A stretch of DNA of 33,698 nt from an uncultured Clostridia bacterium (GTDB taxonomy: Bacteria; Bacillota; Clostridia; Christensenellales; Aristaeellaceae). The notes beneath the pieces were generated by a model, which was not told the origin of the DNA, did not search any database, and saw nothing but the letters and a program-made list of their open reading frames with translations. Location of the stretch: the NCBI GenBank assembly GCA_946414315.1, contig CAMKNZ010000021.1:1-33698 (forward strand), written 5' to 3'. Shown here in pieces: positions 8,109 through 16,090 of this stretch (the stretch's first letter is position 1; each line of letters begins with the position of its first letter). Position numbers and translations under genes: made by a program.

Positions 8109-8135
8109 TTGAAAACAAAGGACCGTTGTGATAAT
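8109..8135 (+). promoter_or_regulatory. Promoter of aminotransferase gene
   Basis: TTGAAA (8109-8114), 15-bp spacer and GATAAT (8130-8135) with a TG extension (TGTGATAAT). The short spacer is offset by the extended -10. This is the best candidate in the intergenic region. Confidence 0.5.
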
Positions 8136-8173
8136 TTAGAATGTGATCATTTTCCGAAGGAAGGATGTTCCTC

Positions 8174-9475
8174 ATGAAGTCTTATCTTGAGATGACCGCC
8201 GAAGAACTGAGCCTGGAACTGGAAACCCTGAAAAAGGAATACAAAAAGGTTCAGGCCATGGACATGCAGCTGAACATGAGCCGGGGAATCCCCTGCATCG
8301 ATCAGCTGGATCTTTCCATGCACATGATGGACGTTCTGGATTCTTCCTCCGATCTGACCTGCGAAGACGGCACCGACTGCCGGAACTACGGCCAGCTGAC
8401 CGGCATCGAGGAAGCGCGCGAACTGCTGGGCGACATGATGGAGAACAATCCCAAAGATATCATCATCTACGGAAACTCCTCCCTGAACGTCATGTTCGAT
8501 ACCATCTCCCGTGTCTGGACCCACGGCGTCATGGGCAACACCCCCTGGTGCAGGCAGCCCGAGGTGAAATTCCTCTGCCCGGTGCCCGGCTATGACCGCC
8601 ATTTCGCGATCACCCAGTATTTCGGCATCAAGATGATCCCCGTCCCCATGACCCCCACCGGTCCCGATATGGACATCGTGGAAAAACTGGTCAGTGAAGA
8701 CGCGACGATCAAGGGCATCTGGTGCGTTCCGAAATACTCCAATCCCCAGGGCATTTCCTATTCGGACGAGACGGTCCGCCGCTTCGCCCGGCTGAAACCT
8801 GCCGCACCGGACTTCCGGATTTTCTGGGACAACGCCTACGGCATGCACCACCTCTATGACGACCATCAGGACTACCTGATCGAGATTCTGGCGGAATGCA
8901 AGCGTGCCGGCAATCCGGACCTGGTCTACAAGTTTGCCTCCACCTCCAAGATTACCTTCCCCGGCAGCGGCATCGCCGCCGTGGCCACCAGCCCGAACAA
9001 CATGGTCGATTTCGTGAACACCCTGAAGTTCCAGACCATCGGCCATGACAAGGTGAACCAGCTGCGCCATGTGCGCTTCTTCGGCGACATTCACGGCATG
9101 GTGGAGCATATGCGTAAGCACGCCGCCATCATCCGGCCGAAATTCGAGATGGTCGAGGATACCTTGGAGAAACACCTGGGCGGCCTGAATATCGGCACCT
9201 GGACCAAACCCCGCGGCGGATACTTCATCCTGTTCGACTCCATGCCCGGCTGTGCGAAGGAGATCGTCGCCCTGATGAAGAAAGCCGGCGTCATTATGAC
9301 CCCCGCCGGCGCCACCTGGCCCTACGGAAAGGATCCCAACGACTCCAACATCCGCATCGCGCCCACCTATCCGACTCTGGCGGAACTGCAGACCGCAATG
9401 GAAACCTTCACCCTCTGCGTCCGCATCGCCAGCGCCAAAAAGCTCCTCGCGGAAATGGAAGGCGCAAGGAAATAA
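8174..9475 (+). CDS. PLP-dependent aminotransferase (aspartate aminotransferase-like)
   Basis: A 433-residue fold-type I aminotransferase resembling the family often called MocR-like or subgroup Ic aspartate aminotransferases. The Schiff-base lysine is K259 in FASTSKITFPGSG. WDNAYGMHHL and NPQGISYSDE hold the usual cofactor and loop residues. It probably moves amino groups between aspartate, or a similar amino acid, and 2-oxoglutarate in the cytoplasm; the exact substrate is not proven. The start at 8174 is preferred because GGAAGG lies 9 nt upstream. The ATG at 8165 has no space for a ribosome binding site. A terminator follows directly. Confidence 0.88.
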   Translation: MKSYLEMTAEELSLELETLKKEYKKVQAMDMQLNMSRGIPCIDQLDLSMHMMDVLDSSSDLTCEDGTDCRNYGQLTGIEEARELLGDMMENNPKDIIIYGNSSLNVMFDTISRVWTHGVMGNTPWCRQPEVKFLCPVPGYDRHFAITQYFGIKMIPVPMTPTGPDMDIVEKLVSEDATIKGIWCVPKYSNPQGISYSDETVRRFARLKPAAPDFRIFWDNAYGMHHLYDDHQDYLIEILAECKRAGNPDLVYKFASTSKITFPGSGIAAVATSPNNMVDFVNTLKFQTIGHDKVNQLRHVRFFGDIHGMVEHMRKHAAIIRPKFEMVEDTLEKHLGGLNIGTWTKPRGGYFILFDSMPGCAKEIVALMKKAGVIMTPAGATWPYGKDPNDSNIRIAPTYPTLAELQTAMETFTLCVRIASAKKLLAEMEGARK

Positions 9476-9481
9476 TCATTG

Positions 9482-9510
9482 GAGCCATCCGGGATCCCGG
9501 ATGGCTCTTT
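9482..9510 (+). terminator. Terminator after aminotransferase gene
   Basis: GAGCCATCCGGG (9482-9493) and CCCGGATGGCTC (9496-9507) form a very stable hairpin, followed by TTTCTGT. The short T-tract may let some transcripts continue into the phosphorylase gene 26 bp downstream, since no promoter is visible between them. Confidence 0.75.
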
Positions 9511-9535
9511 CTGTATCTGTAAAAGGAGAATCACC

Positions 9536-10291
9536 ATGATCACCGATACCTTTGACAACCAGTCTCCGGCCATCATCAATCCCGCTCCCAAAGAAGACGC
9601 GCCGCAGGTTGACGCCTGTATCGTCACTTTCTCCCATGAGATCGAGAAGTTCGTCGCGGAAAACTACGCCGACGGCGAACTTGCCTCCCTCTGGTGCGCC
9701 TCCGGCCGGACGCCTGTCTACCTGATCAACCATAACGGCAAGCGTTTTGCCTTCTACAAAACCTATGTCGGCGCACCGGTCACCACGGCCCTCATCGAGG
9801 ACACCCTCACGGAGCTGAAATGCTCCAGATACATCCTCTTCGGCGGTGCCGGCTGCCTGAACAGGGAAATCGCCCACGGCAAAGTCATGGTCCCCACCGC
9901 CGCCTACCGGGACGAGGGCACTTCCTACCACTACATGCCCGCCTCGGACTATGTCGACATCCCGAACCATACCGCCGTGGCGGAGTGCATGAAAGCCAAC
10001 GGCATCCCCTATGTGCTCGGGAAAACCTGGACCACCGACTCCTTCTACCGGGAAACCCGGAACAATTTTGAAAAACGCAAGGCGGACGGATGTATCTCCG
10101 TGGAGATGGAGTGTGCCGGCGTTCAGGCCATGTGCCGGTTCCGCGGACTGGACCTCTACCCCTTCTTCACCAGCGGCGACCTGCTGGATGCCCCGGAATG
10201 GGACGACCGCGGAAAACAGTATTCAAGCGGCGGCCAGCATGACGTCGGCCATTTCCGCATTGCCCTGGCCCTGGCTGATTTCGTGTCGTAA
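9536..10291 (+). CDS. Nucleoside phosphorylase (PNP/UDP family)
   Basis: A 251-residue enzyme of the PNP/uridine phosphorylase family, which splits nucleosides with phosphate into a base and ribose-1-phosphate. Seen features are FGGAGCLNREI (the Gly-rich part of the phosphate site) and SVEMECAGVQAMC, the conserved Met-Glu-containing ribose-binding segment. The substrate base cannot be decided by eye. The start at 9536 is fixed by AAAAGGAGA 7 nt upstream; the longer reading from 9479 passes through the terminator hairpin. It may depend on read-through from the aminotransferase promoter. A strong terminator follows. Confidence 0.87.
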   Translation: MITDTFDNQSPAIINPAPKEDAPQVDACIVTFSHEIEKFVAENYADGELASLWCASGRTPVYLINHNGKRFAFYKTYVGAPVTTALIEDTLTELKCSRYILFGGAGCLNREIAHGKVMVPTAAYRDEGTSYHYMPASDYVDIPNHTAVAECMKANGIPYVLGKTWTTDSFYRETRNNFEKRKADGCISVEMECAGVQAMCRFRGLDLYPFFTSGDLLDAPEWDDRGKQYSSGGQHDVGHFRIALALADFVS

Positions 10292-10305
10292 TTCAGGAAC
10301 TAAAT

Positions 10306-10350
10306 AAGCAGGCTTCCCGGATTATACCGTACCGGGAAGCCTGCTTGTTT
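10306..10350 (+). terminator. Terminator after nucleoside phosphorylase
   Basis: AAGCAGGCTTCCCGG (10306-10320) and CCGGGAAGCCTGCTT (10332-10346) are a perfect 15-bp stem with an 11-nt loop, followed by GTTT. It lies between convergent genes and may also stop the sortase transcript, though the minus-strand T-tract is poor. Confidence 0.8.
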
Positions 10351-10371
10351 CTGCCCGGGACATTTTCCTGG

Positions 10372-11370
10372 TCATTGTTCGAGCCGGAGCGTAAGTTTGT
10401 CCGCCGTTTCGTCGTTCCGCAGCCTGCGGGCGGCGACCACCAGCCGTTCCGTTTCACCGTCCAGGCAGGTAGTCAGCAGCAGAAGCTGGTCGTCCGCCTG
10501 CACATCCAGCATGCTGCGGATCGCAGACCGGCCTTCCAGTGTCCGGATCGCTTTTTCCCGGTCCGCGCTGCTGTCCGTATTCAGTGACCAGAGATCATAC
10601 CACTGACCGGTGCCGGGCACCGTGTTCATCTCCATCACGGCAAAAACAGCATACTGCCCTTCTTCATACATCGTATCGAACGTAATGATCCGGTGCTGGT
10701 AGAAATAGGTGTTTTCTTTATATTTTTTCAGCCGCCCGAACATATTCCCGCTCTTCATGTTGTGCCCGTAGAGAAAAAGCGTGTATGGCCTGGTAGAGAG
10801 CAGGCGGACATCCTCGTCCAGGAAGATCGCGCCGTTGCTGTTTCGTTTCCCCAGCGCGTCATGGTTCATGAAATACGTGTTATCCTTCTGCGCGACCGCT
10901 TCGTCCACCTGGTCAAAGCTGATCCAGCCGACGATATATTCGCCTTTCCTCCGCAGGCTGAGGAACCGTTCGGATATAACCAGCTTCGGATTGTCCGGAT
11001 ACGGAACGGGCCGGAGAACGCCGTCGTCTGCTTCGATGACCGGCGGCAGGGTCTCTGTGTCCTGAAGTTCCTGTCCTGCAGCAGCCGGCGCGGAAGGCAG
11101 AACGGGCGGCGGAGAAACGGTTTCCGCCGGCAAGGGAAAATCTGTTCCGGATTCAGCCAGGTCGTTGATCTTCTGCAATTCCCGGCTGGTCTGCCTGGAA
11201 GCGGCCAGTTCCGAAATGTACACGATCAGCCGTATACCGCCGTATGCGATCAGCAGGCAGGAAACAACAGCAAGGGACACGCGGAGAAGCTTCCTCCGCT
11301 TCTCCGTCGTCCTGGCCTCCTGCTTTGTTTCTTCCGGAATGTCCGGCTTTTTCTCCGGATAATACGGCAT
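10372..11370 (-). CDS. Class B sortase
   Basis: A 332-residue membrane-anchored transpeptidase. A short cytoplasmic N-terminus rich in charged residues is followed by one membrane segment (about 29-51), a Pro/Ser-rich linker (about 75-125), and the sortase domain. The catalytic triad is readable: H203 in LYGHNMKSG, C302 in LLTTCLDG and R309 in TERLVVAARR. The extended helix-containing insert between the first strands fits class B. GGAG lies 13 nt before the ATG, rather far. No protein with a sorting signal is in the window, so the substrate is elsewhere. No convincing promoter was found in the AT-rich upstream region (11371-11581). Confidence 0.88.
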   Translation of the reverse strand: MPYYPEKKPDIPEETKQEARTTEKRRKLLRVSLAVVSCLLIAYGGIRLIVYISELAASRQTSRELQKINDLAESGTDFPLPAETVSPPPVLPSAPAAAGQELQDTETLPPVIEADDGVLRPVPYPDNPKLVISERFLSLRRKGEYIVGWISFDQVDEAVAQKDNTYFMNHDALGKRNSNGAIFLDEDVRLLSTRPYTLFLYGHNMKSGNMFGRLKKYKENTYFYQHRIITFDTMYEEGQYAVFAVMEMNTVPGTGQWYDLWSLNTDSSADREKAIRTLEGRSAIRSMLDVQADDQLLLLTTCLDGETERLVVAARRLRNDETADKLTLRLEQ

Positions 11371-11581
11371 AATTTATATTTTTCTCCTTGCAGTGCGTGA
11401 AAGCGTGCCCGGCGGAATAAGACCTGTTGTTCCTGGCTTTCCGTGCGTTTTTGCAGTCTGCTTATGTCAAATCCGAATACCGGTGTATGTTTCTGATCCG
11501 ACTGCTCATTGTATATAATATCATATATTGACTGATCAGCCCATTTTCTTTTTTGAGTTGGACAATCTTTAATCCAGATAA

Positions 11582-11608
11582 AAAAGCCATTCGTTATGAA
11601 TGGCTTTT
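11582..11608 (-). terminator. Terminator at end of ABC permease gene
   Basis: AAAAGCCATTC (11582-11592) and GAATGGCTTTT (11598-11608) form an 11-bp stem around the permease stop codon (11596-11594). Read on the minus strand it runs into a T-tract. It shows that no ATPase gene follows in the operon. Confidence 0.8.
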
Positions 11609-12364
11609 GGTGTATGCTTTTCCGATCCATTTGGGCACTTCGCTCACCAGTACCGCCAGCAGGATCATGATCAGTGCGTAGGCGTAGATCTCCGCGTACT
11701 CATTGAAATAGGCGCTGCTGTACACGGCCTTGCCCAGGGAATCCCGGGCCTGGACCAGGTATTCCGTGGTTACCGCCAGCTTGATGCCCATGCCCACCGC
11801 GTTCACGTAAGCCTGTTTCAGGTATCCGGCCATCAGGGGCAGGTAGACCTGAAAGAGCACCCGGGGCGTGAATCCGCTGTTCATCCGGTAGACGTCGATC
11901 ATCTCCGGCTCGATCCGCAGGAATCCCTCGCAGGTCGCTTCGCTGATCAGCGGGATCAGCATCAGGGACGTTGCGATCAGCGGTACCTTTTCATACTTCG
12001 CCAGCACCATGATGATCACCGTCATCACGATCATCGGAATCGAACGAAGCAGGATCATCAGGGGCCTGAGCAGCGTACGCACAAACGGGTTCCGGCCCTG
12101 GATCAGGCCCAGCGCCGTACCGATCACCGAGGATAACGCCAGCGCCTCCAGCAGGTGCAGCAGCGTCGTGCCGATCTGTTTCCAGACCTTTCCCGTACCC
12201 AGTAAACGGACGAACGCCGCCAGGATCTCCCCCACGTCGGGGAAGACCAGGCGGTCGTTCTTCAGCCAGCCGGCTGTCTGGATCAGCACTCCCACCAGGA
12301 GAATCCCCAGGCAGAAGGCCAGCGTATCAGTCTTTTTCTTATTCCGCTCCATAGTAGAAGTCAT
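11594..12364 (-). CDS. ABC importer permease (SsuC/TauC-like)
   Basis: A 256-residue inner-membrane permease of the binding-protein-dependent type, with about six hydrophobic segments and the ATPase-contact loop near residues 150-175 (LIPLISEATCEGFL then VYRMNSG). It resembles permeases of the nitrate/sulfonate/taurine or pyrimidine-precursor class. The start at 12364 overlaps the end of the binding-protein gene by 26 bp; an internal ATG at 12352 is the alternative. It ends at a terminator, and no ATPase gene lies beside it. The transporter must therefore borrow an ATPase encoded elsewhere, or be incomplete. Confidence 0.82.
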   Translation of the reverse strand: MTSTMERNKKKTDTLAFCLGILLVGVLIQTAGWLKNDRLVFPDVGEILAAFVRLLGTGKVWKQIGTTLLHLLEALALSSVIGTALGLIQGRNPFVRTLLRPLMILLRSIPMIVMTVIIMVLAKYEKVPLIATSLMLIPLISEATCEGFLRIEPEMIDVYRMNSGFTPRVLFQVYLPLMAGYLKQAYVNAVGMGIKLAVTTEYLVQARDSLGKAVYSSAYFNEYAEIYAYALIMILLAVLVSEVPKWIGKAYTKSHS

Positions 12365-13265
12365 CTGCGGGCGCCTCTCCGCCGAACTGGGCCGGATCGA
12401 TCGCCACGGTCTTTTCGACCTGCTCCTTCGCGTCCTTTGCCGCCGCAAAGCGGATCGCGCAGCCGGGGATCGCCGCAGCCGCCACCTTGGCGTTGGGCAG
12501 GATCTCCATCGTTACGGCTGCCTCGGCAACCGCCTCCACATCCGTGGTGCACTTGCCGCAGGCTTCCTCCGCCAGGGCCAGGAAAGCCGCCACCGCTTTC
12601 GGCTGCACTTCCAGCGTTTCCGCTTTCACAAACAGGCCGGCCTGGGCATATCCGTCCTCGCCGCTCGCCTGTTTGAACAGTTCGTTCACCGCGATCGCGC
12701 TGATCTTGTCATTCTTCATCTTTGCCGCGGTCAAGGCCGGTTCCGCCGTCACCACGATCGCTTCCGCGTCGCTCAGCAGCAGGGCCTGGGTATCCGCCGC
12801 GCCGGCCAGGTATTCCACGCTGGCGGGCTCGATGCCGTTTTCCTTCAGGGCGTACAGCACAACGGAAGCGTTGATGCTGTTCTCGCCGAACAGCGTCACC
12901 TTTGCGCCGTTCAGGTCTTCGGTCTTCAGGTCCTCTTTCTGCGCGGCAATGAACAGGTTGCCCCAGCTCACCACAGCCGCCAGCTTATAAGTGGACTTTC
13001 CGGCTTTGTACAGCTTCGCGCCGGCGTTCACCGGGGCGATGATGAAATCGGCTTCCTGGCCGGCAAACGCCGCGGCGATCGTATCGGCCGCAATGTAGGT
13101 ATAGTTGTCCTTGTTTTCCACCGCCATCGTGGCCAGCGCCAGCGCCGGCGCCCCGCTGGGAGATGTCACCGTCAGCGCGGAAATGTCCGTTCCTTCCGCA
13201 TTCGCAAATGCGCACAGTCCAAGGGCCAGGACCAGCGCCGTCATCATTGAAATGAATCTTTTCAT
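12339..13265 (-). CDS. ABC transporter substrate-binding protein
   Basis: A 308-residue exported solute-binding protein. The signal peptide covers residues 1-23 (KRF, hydrophobic core, AFANA then EGTD), with no lipobox. The mature part starts with ALTVTSPSGAPALALATM, a pattern of the SsuA/ThiY-like class (periplasmic binding protein fold II). The ligand is unknown. AGGAGG lies 9 nt before the ATG at 13265; longer readings run back through the promoter. It is co-transcribed with the permease. The promoter region carries a palindrome over the -35 and a long 5' hairpin, so the gene seems regulated, most simply by the Crp/Fnr protein encoded upstream (inference). Confidence 0.85.
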   Translation of the reverse strand: MKRFISMMTALVLALGLCAFANAEGTDISALTVTSPSGAPALALATMAVENKDNYTYIAADTIAAAFAGQEADFIIAPVNAGAKLYKAGKSTYKLAAVVSWGNLFIAAQKEDLKTEDLNGAKVTLFGENSINASVVLYALKENGIEPASVEYLAGAADTQALLLSDAEAIVVTAEPALTAAKMKNDKISAIAVNELFKQASGEDGYAQAGLFVKAETLEVQPKAVAAFLALAEEACGKCTTDVEAVAEAAVTMEILPNAKVAAAAIPGCAIRFAAAKDAKEQVEKTVAIDPAQFGGEAPADDFYYGAE

Positions 13266-13278
13266 GGTTATCAGCCTC

Positions 13279-13320
13279 CTGTTATGATCCGGCATCCTGC
13301 CGGTGCCGCCATCATAACAG
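13279..13320 (-). promoter_or_regulatory. 5' UTR hairpin before binding-protein gene
   Basis: CTGTTATGAT (13279-13288) and ATCATAACAG (13311-13320) are perfect 10-bp arms, with an inner CCGGC/GCCGG stem. Transcription should start near 13316, so the hairpin forms the 5' end of the mRNA. Its 3' arm runs into the AGGAGG site. It could stabilise the mRNA or control access to the ribosome binding site. Confidence 0.6.
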
Positions 13321-13322
13321 AT

Positions 13323-13351
13323 AGCATAACAAAAATCCGTTGCGGTTGCAA
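13323..13351 (-). promoter_or_regulatory. Promoter of binding-protein/permease operon
   Basis: On the minus strand: TTGCAA (13351-13346), 17-bp spacer, TATGCT (13328-13323). The -35 lies inside the TCCGTTGC/GCAACGGA palindrome. Confidence 0.65.
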
Positions 13352-13355
13352 CGGA
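13336..13355 (-). terminator. Palindrome: terminator of crp-like gene and candidate operator
   Basis: TCCGTTGC (13336-13343) and GCAACGGA (13348-13355) with a 4-bp centre. On the minus strand it is followed by TTTTTG, so it can terminate the Crp-like gene that ends at 13364. It also covers the -35 of the next promoter. Its GTTGC-N4-GCAAC core has the 5-4-5 geometry of Fnr-type sites. Confidence 0.65.
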
Positions 13356-13363
13356 ATTGTTTT

Positions 13364-14032
13364 TCATCTGAGGATCCGGATCTCGTTCTTCCGGTAGTCA
13401 ATCAGCCCTTCTTCCTTCATCTTCATGAGTTCCCTTGAAAGGGCGCTTCGGTTGGCGCCGATATACGCCGCCGTGTCCTCCCGGTTCATCGGCAGCCGGA
13501 TCATGCTGCTTCCCTGGGCAGCTGCCAGTTCCGTAAAATAGGCGGTCAGTTTCCCCCGCAGGCTGAGCTTGGAAAGGACCTGGATCCGGTTGTTCATCGT
13601 CAGCGCTTTCATGGCCAGCGTGGCGGTAAAACGCTGCTGGATCTCCCGGTAGAATGCGTCGGATCCGGCATAGAGGTCTTCCGTGGACAGCCAGAGCAGT
13701 TCCGAATCCTCGGAAGCAAAGATATAGACCGGTGATTCCTTCGTCTGCAGGAAACAGAGGGATTCGGCAAACGAATTCCCGGCCGTGACTTCCGCCATGA
13801 TCATCCGGTTGCCCTCGATGTCATCCACACATACCTGAACGGCGCCGCTGAGCACAATGCCGAAATGCCGGATCGGTTTGCCGGGAGCCTGAAGGGTTTC
13901 TCCCCGCTCAACCTGCGCTTTTTCCGCCTTCATGACCGCCAGCTGACGGTCAAGCCGTTCCCGGTCCAGGCCCCTGAAAAGCGGATTGGACCGCAGTACT
14001 GCCAGCTCCCGTTCATTCAGCGTCTGTTTCAT
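13364..14032 (-). CDS. Crp/Fnr family transcriptional regulator
   Basis: A 222-residue regulator with an N-terminal cyclic-nucleotide-binding-like beta-barrel (about 15-140; GIVLSGAVQV, AGNSFAESLCF) and a C-terminal winged helix (about 150-220; NREDTAAYIGANRSALSRELMKMKEEG). The N-terminus lacks the Cys cluster of a true Fnr, so it probably binds a small effector rather than an Fe-S cluster. Its ATG overlaps the stop of the CDF gene (ATGA), so the two are translationally coupled. Next downstream is an ABC importer with its own promoter carrying a palindrome, a natural target. Confidence 0.88.
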   Translation of the reverse strand: MKQTLNERELAVLRSNPLFRGLDRERLDRQLAVMKAEKAQVERGETLQAPGKPIRHFGIVLSGAVQVCVDDIEGNRMIMAEVTAGNSFAESLCFLQTKESPVYIFASEDSELLWLSTEDLYAGSDAFYREIQQRFTATLAMKALTMNNRIQVLSKLSLRGKLTAYFTELAAAQGSSMIRLPMNREDTAAYIGANRSALSRELMKMKEEGLIDYRKNEIRILR

Positions 14033-14943
14033 TTTCCCTGTTCCTTTGCCGGATTCACATGCACCATGATGTGTTTCACATCGGGATAAGTCTGCTCGAT
14101 CGCGTCGTGCACCCGTTCGGCAATCTCATGGGCCGCAGCCAGCGACAGTCCGGGATCGGCCGCGATTTCCAGATCGACGTACACCCGGTTGCCGAACATC
14201 CGCGTCCGCAGCAGCTCCACGCCCTGGACTCCGGGTTGTTCCATCGCTGTTTCGCGGAAGGCCGCTTCCGTTTCCTCGCTGGCGGAATGATCCACCATCT
14301 GGTCGATGGCGTCCCGGAAAATCCGCACCGCCACCCGGAGGATGAACAGCGCGATGATCAGGCTCGCAATCGGTTCCATCACCGGTACGCCCATCCGCGC
14401 TCCGGCGATACCGATCAGGGCGCCGATGGAAGACAGCGCGTCGCTCCGCTGATGCCACGCTTCCGCATGCAATGCCGTGGAGCGGTATTTCTTCGCGTAT
14501 CCTCTCGTATACCAGAACAGCGTTTCCTTGGTCACGATGGACACCACCGCTGCGACCAGGGCCAGGATACCCGGCACTTCCTGCACGCGTCCGCCGATGA
14601 TGTCCTTCACGGCATTCACGCCGATGGTTCCGCCCACCAGGGCCAGGATGCCGGACAGCAGCAGCGCCGCGACGCATTCGAACCGTTCATGGCCGTAGGG
14701 ATGCTTGTCATCCGGTGCCTTGGAGGAGATCCGCACACCGATCAGAACAATCAGCCCGCTGAAGATATCCGAAGCGGAATGCACCGCGTCGCTGATCATG
14801 GCGCCGGAATGTGCAAACACGCCGGCAGCGAACTTCGCAACAGTCAGGATCACGTTTGTGGCCATGCTGATCACAGAGACCTTCGTCGCCGCGGCCTGGA
14901 AGTCTTGCTGATTCTGTTGTGTGTTTATCGGTTCGTTTGTCAT
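14029..14943 (-). CDS. Cation diffusion facilitator (CDF) transporter
   Basis: A 304-residue metal efflux protein with about six membrane segments and a C-terminal cytoplasmic domain (about 215-300). Two HxxxD metal sites are visible: H55/D59 in DAVHSASD (TM2) and H164/D168 in WHQRSD (TM5). CDF proteins export Zn, Fe, Mn or Co in exchange for protons; the ion is not determined here. A cytosolic HPYGHERFE motif follows TM2. The ribosome binding site is weak (AAGAAG). A perfect TATAAT (14975-14970) overlapping the upstream GGDEF stop gives it a possible own promoter, but the -35 is poor. Confidence 0.9.
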   Translation of the reverse strand: MTNEPINTQQNQQDFQAAATKVSVISMATNVILTVAKFAAGVFAHSGAMISDAVHSASDIFSGLIVLIGVRISSKAPDDKHPYGHERFECVAALLLSGILALVGGTIGVNAVKDIIGGRVQEVPGILALVAAVVSIVTKETLFWYTRGYAKKYRSTALHAEAWHQRSDALSSIGALIGIAGARMGVPVMEPIASLIIALFILRVAVRIFRDAIDQMVDHSASEETEAAFRETAMEQPGVQGVELLRTRMFGNRVYVDLEIAADPGLSLAAAHEIAERVHDAIEQTYPDVKHIMVHVNPAKEQGK

Positions 14944-14969
14944 GCGATCATCTTCTTAATGTATTCCGA

Positions 14970-14975
14970 ATTATA
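14970..14975 (-). promoter_or_regulatory. Candidate -10 of CDF-crp operon
   Basis: A perfect minus-strand TATAAT (14975-14970) overlaps the stop codon of the diguanylate cyclase gene. The -35 position at 17 bp is AGCAGG, a poor match, so an activator or read-through from the GGDEF promoter may be needed. Confidence 0.4.
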
Positions 14976-16047
14976 CAACCACCCGGTTGCGTCCTGCTTT
15001 CTTACCCATATACAGCTTCTCGTCCGCCGAGTCCATTAGATCTTCCAGCGGCGAAGCAAAATCATATTCCTCCACGCCGATGGTGATCGTAATGGAGAGC
15101 TGATGATCCTCATACTCCAGCGGCATTTTTTCCACCGCAAAACACAGGTCGTTCATCATCGTACCGGCGTCATCCAGATTTGTTTCCGGGATAAAGAAGC
15201 AGAACTCCTCCCCGCCCCAGCGGCAGACAGTATACCTGCCCATGGCATGCTCCACGAACAGTTCCGTCAGCTTGACCAGCGTATAGTCGCCGCAGTTATG
15301 TCCGTAGGTATCGTTCACTTTCTTGAAAAAGTCGATATCGGCGATTGCCACACTGAAGGGTTTGTCTCCGTTCTCCTTATAATACTTTTCGATCGTCTCG
15401 ATCATTGCCCGGCGGTTCGGCAGGCCGGTCAGCGGGTCGGTGCCGGCTTCCTTGTACAGCGTCTGGTTCTTCAGCCGCAGCTGCCGTTCCGTATCCTGGA
15501 TGCTCGTGCTGAAGATCACGCACATGCAGGCCAGCATCAGGAAGAAAGCCACGGTGTTGACTGTCTGGTAGATCGTATTGGCTTCCGTGTCCATCTTATA
15601 CATGGCGGGAACCCGCTGGGATATGGAGAACAGCAGAATACGGAACGCCAGGATCAGGATCAGCCAGAAGCATTTGGTCAGCGGTTTATCGTATACGTTG
15701 AAAAACACAAGCACGACCATCAGCGTCAGGAAATGCTGCACGCCGCTGCTCCAGCCGAAATGCTGGACGTTCCAGAAGACCCACCCGCAGCAGATAACGG
15801 CATACAGGATCAGGTTTATCCGCACGTTTGCGTGCTTCACGGCCCAGAGGCACAGGCCCGTAGCCACTATGAAAATCATCGGGATCCATTCCCAGCGGCT
15901 GTTGATCAGCGGATACAGGAAAAAGCACACCAGAAAATAGACCGCCTGCAGGATCTCGCCGGCCGTCAGTGCCCTGCTGTAATATGCAGGGATTTCTCCC
16001 CTGTCCCGGGGTACTTTCTGATGCAGAAAGTCCAGAAAAAACTTCAT
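14971..16047 (-). CDS. Membrane diguanylate cyclase (GGDEF)
   Basis: A 358-residue protein with about six hydrophobic segments (residues 30-182), then a GGDEF domain from about 195. DPLTGLPNRR (204-213) and the active site GGEEF (278-282) are intact, so synthesis of cyclic di-GMP from two GTP is expected. The inhibitory RxxD I-site is missing: the residues at that place are MGRY. Product inhibition through the usual site is therefore not expected. AAGGCGG lies 8 nt before the ATG. No c-di-GMP effector or phosphodiesterase is in the window. Confidence 0.92.
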   Translation of the reverse strand: MKFFLDFLHQKVPRDRGEIPAYYSRALTAGEILQAVYFLVCFFLYPLINSRWEWIPMIFIVATGLCLWAVKHANVRINLILYAVICCGWVFWNVQHFGWSSGVQHFLTLMVVLVFFNVYDKPLTKCFWLILILAFRILLFSISQRVPAMYKMDTEANTIYQTVNTVAFFLMLACMCVIFSTSIQDTERQLRLKNQTLYKEAGTDPLTGLPNRRAMIETIEKYYKENGDKPFSVAIADIDFFKKVNDTYGHNCGDYTLVKLTELFVEHAMGRYTVCRWGGEEFCFFIPETNLDDAGTMMNDLCFAVEKMPLEYEDHQLSITITIGVEEYDFASPLEDLMDSADEKLYMGKKAGRNRVVV

Positions 16048-16090
16048 TCCGTGTTCCGCCTTGTTGATATGGTTTTTCTGCTTTCAAATT

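Noticed and set aside
11461-11581. AT-rich near-palindrome upstream of sortase as promoter or origin
   Set aside because: TACAAT and TATTAT hexamers are present but no acceptable -35 pairs with them, and no DnaA-box cluster is visible.
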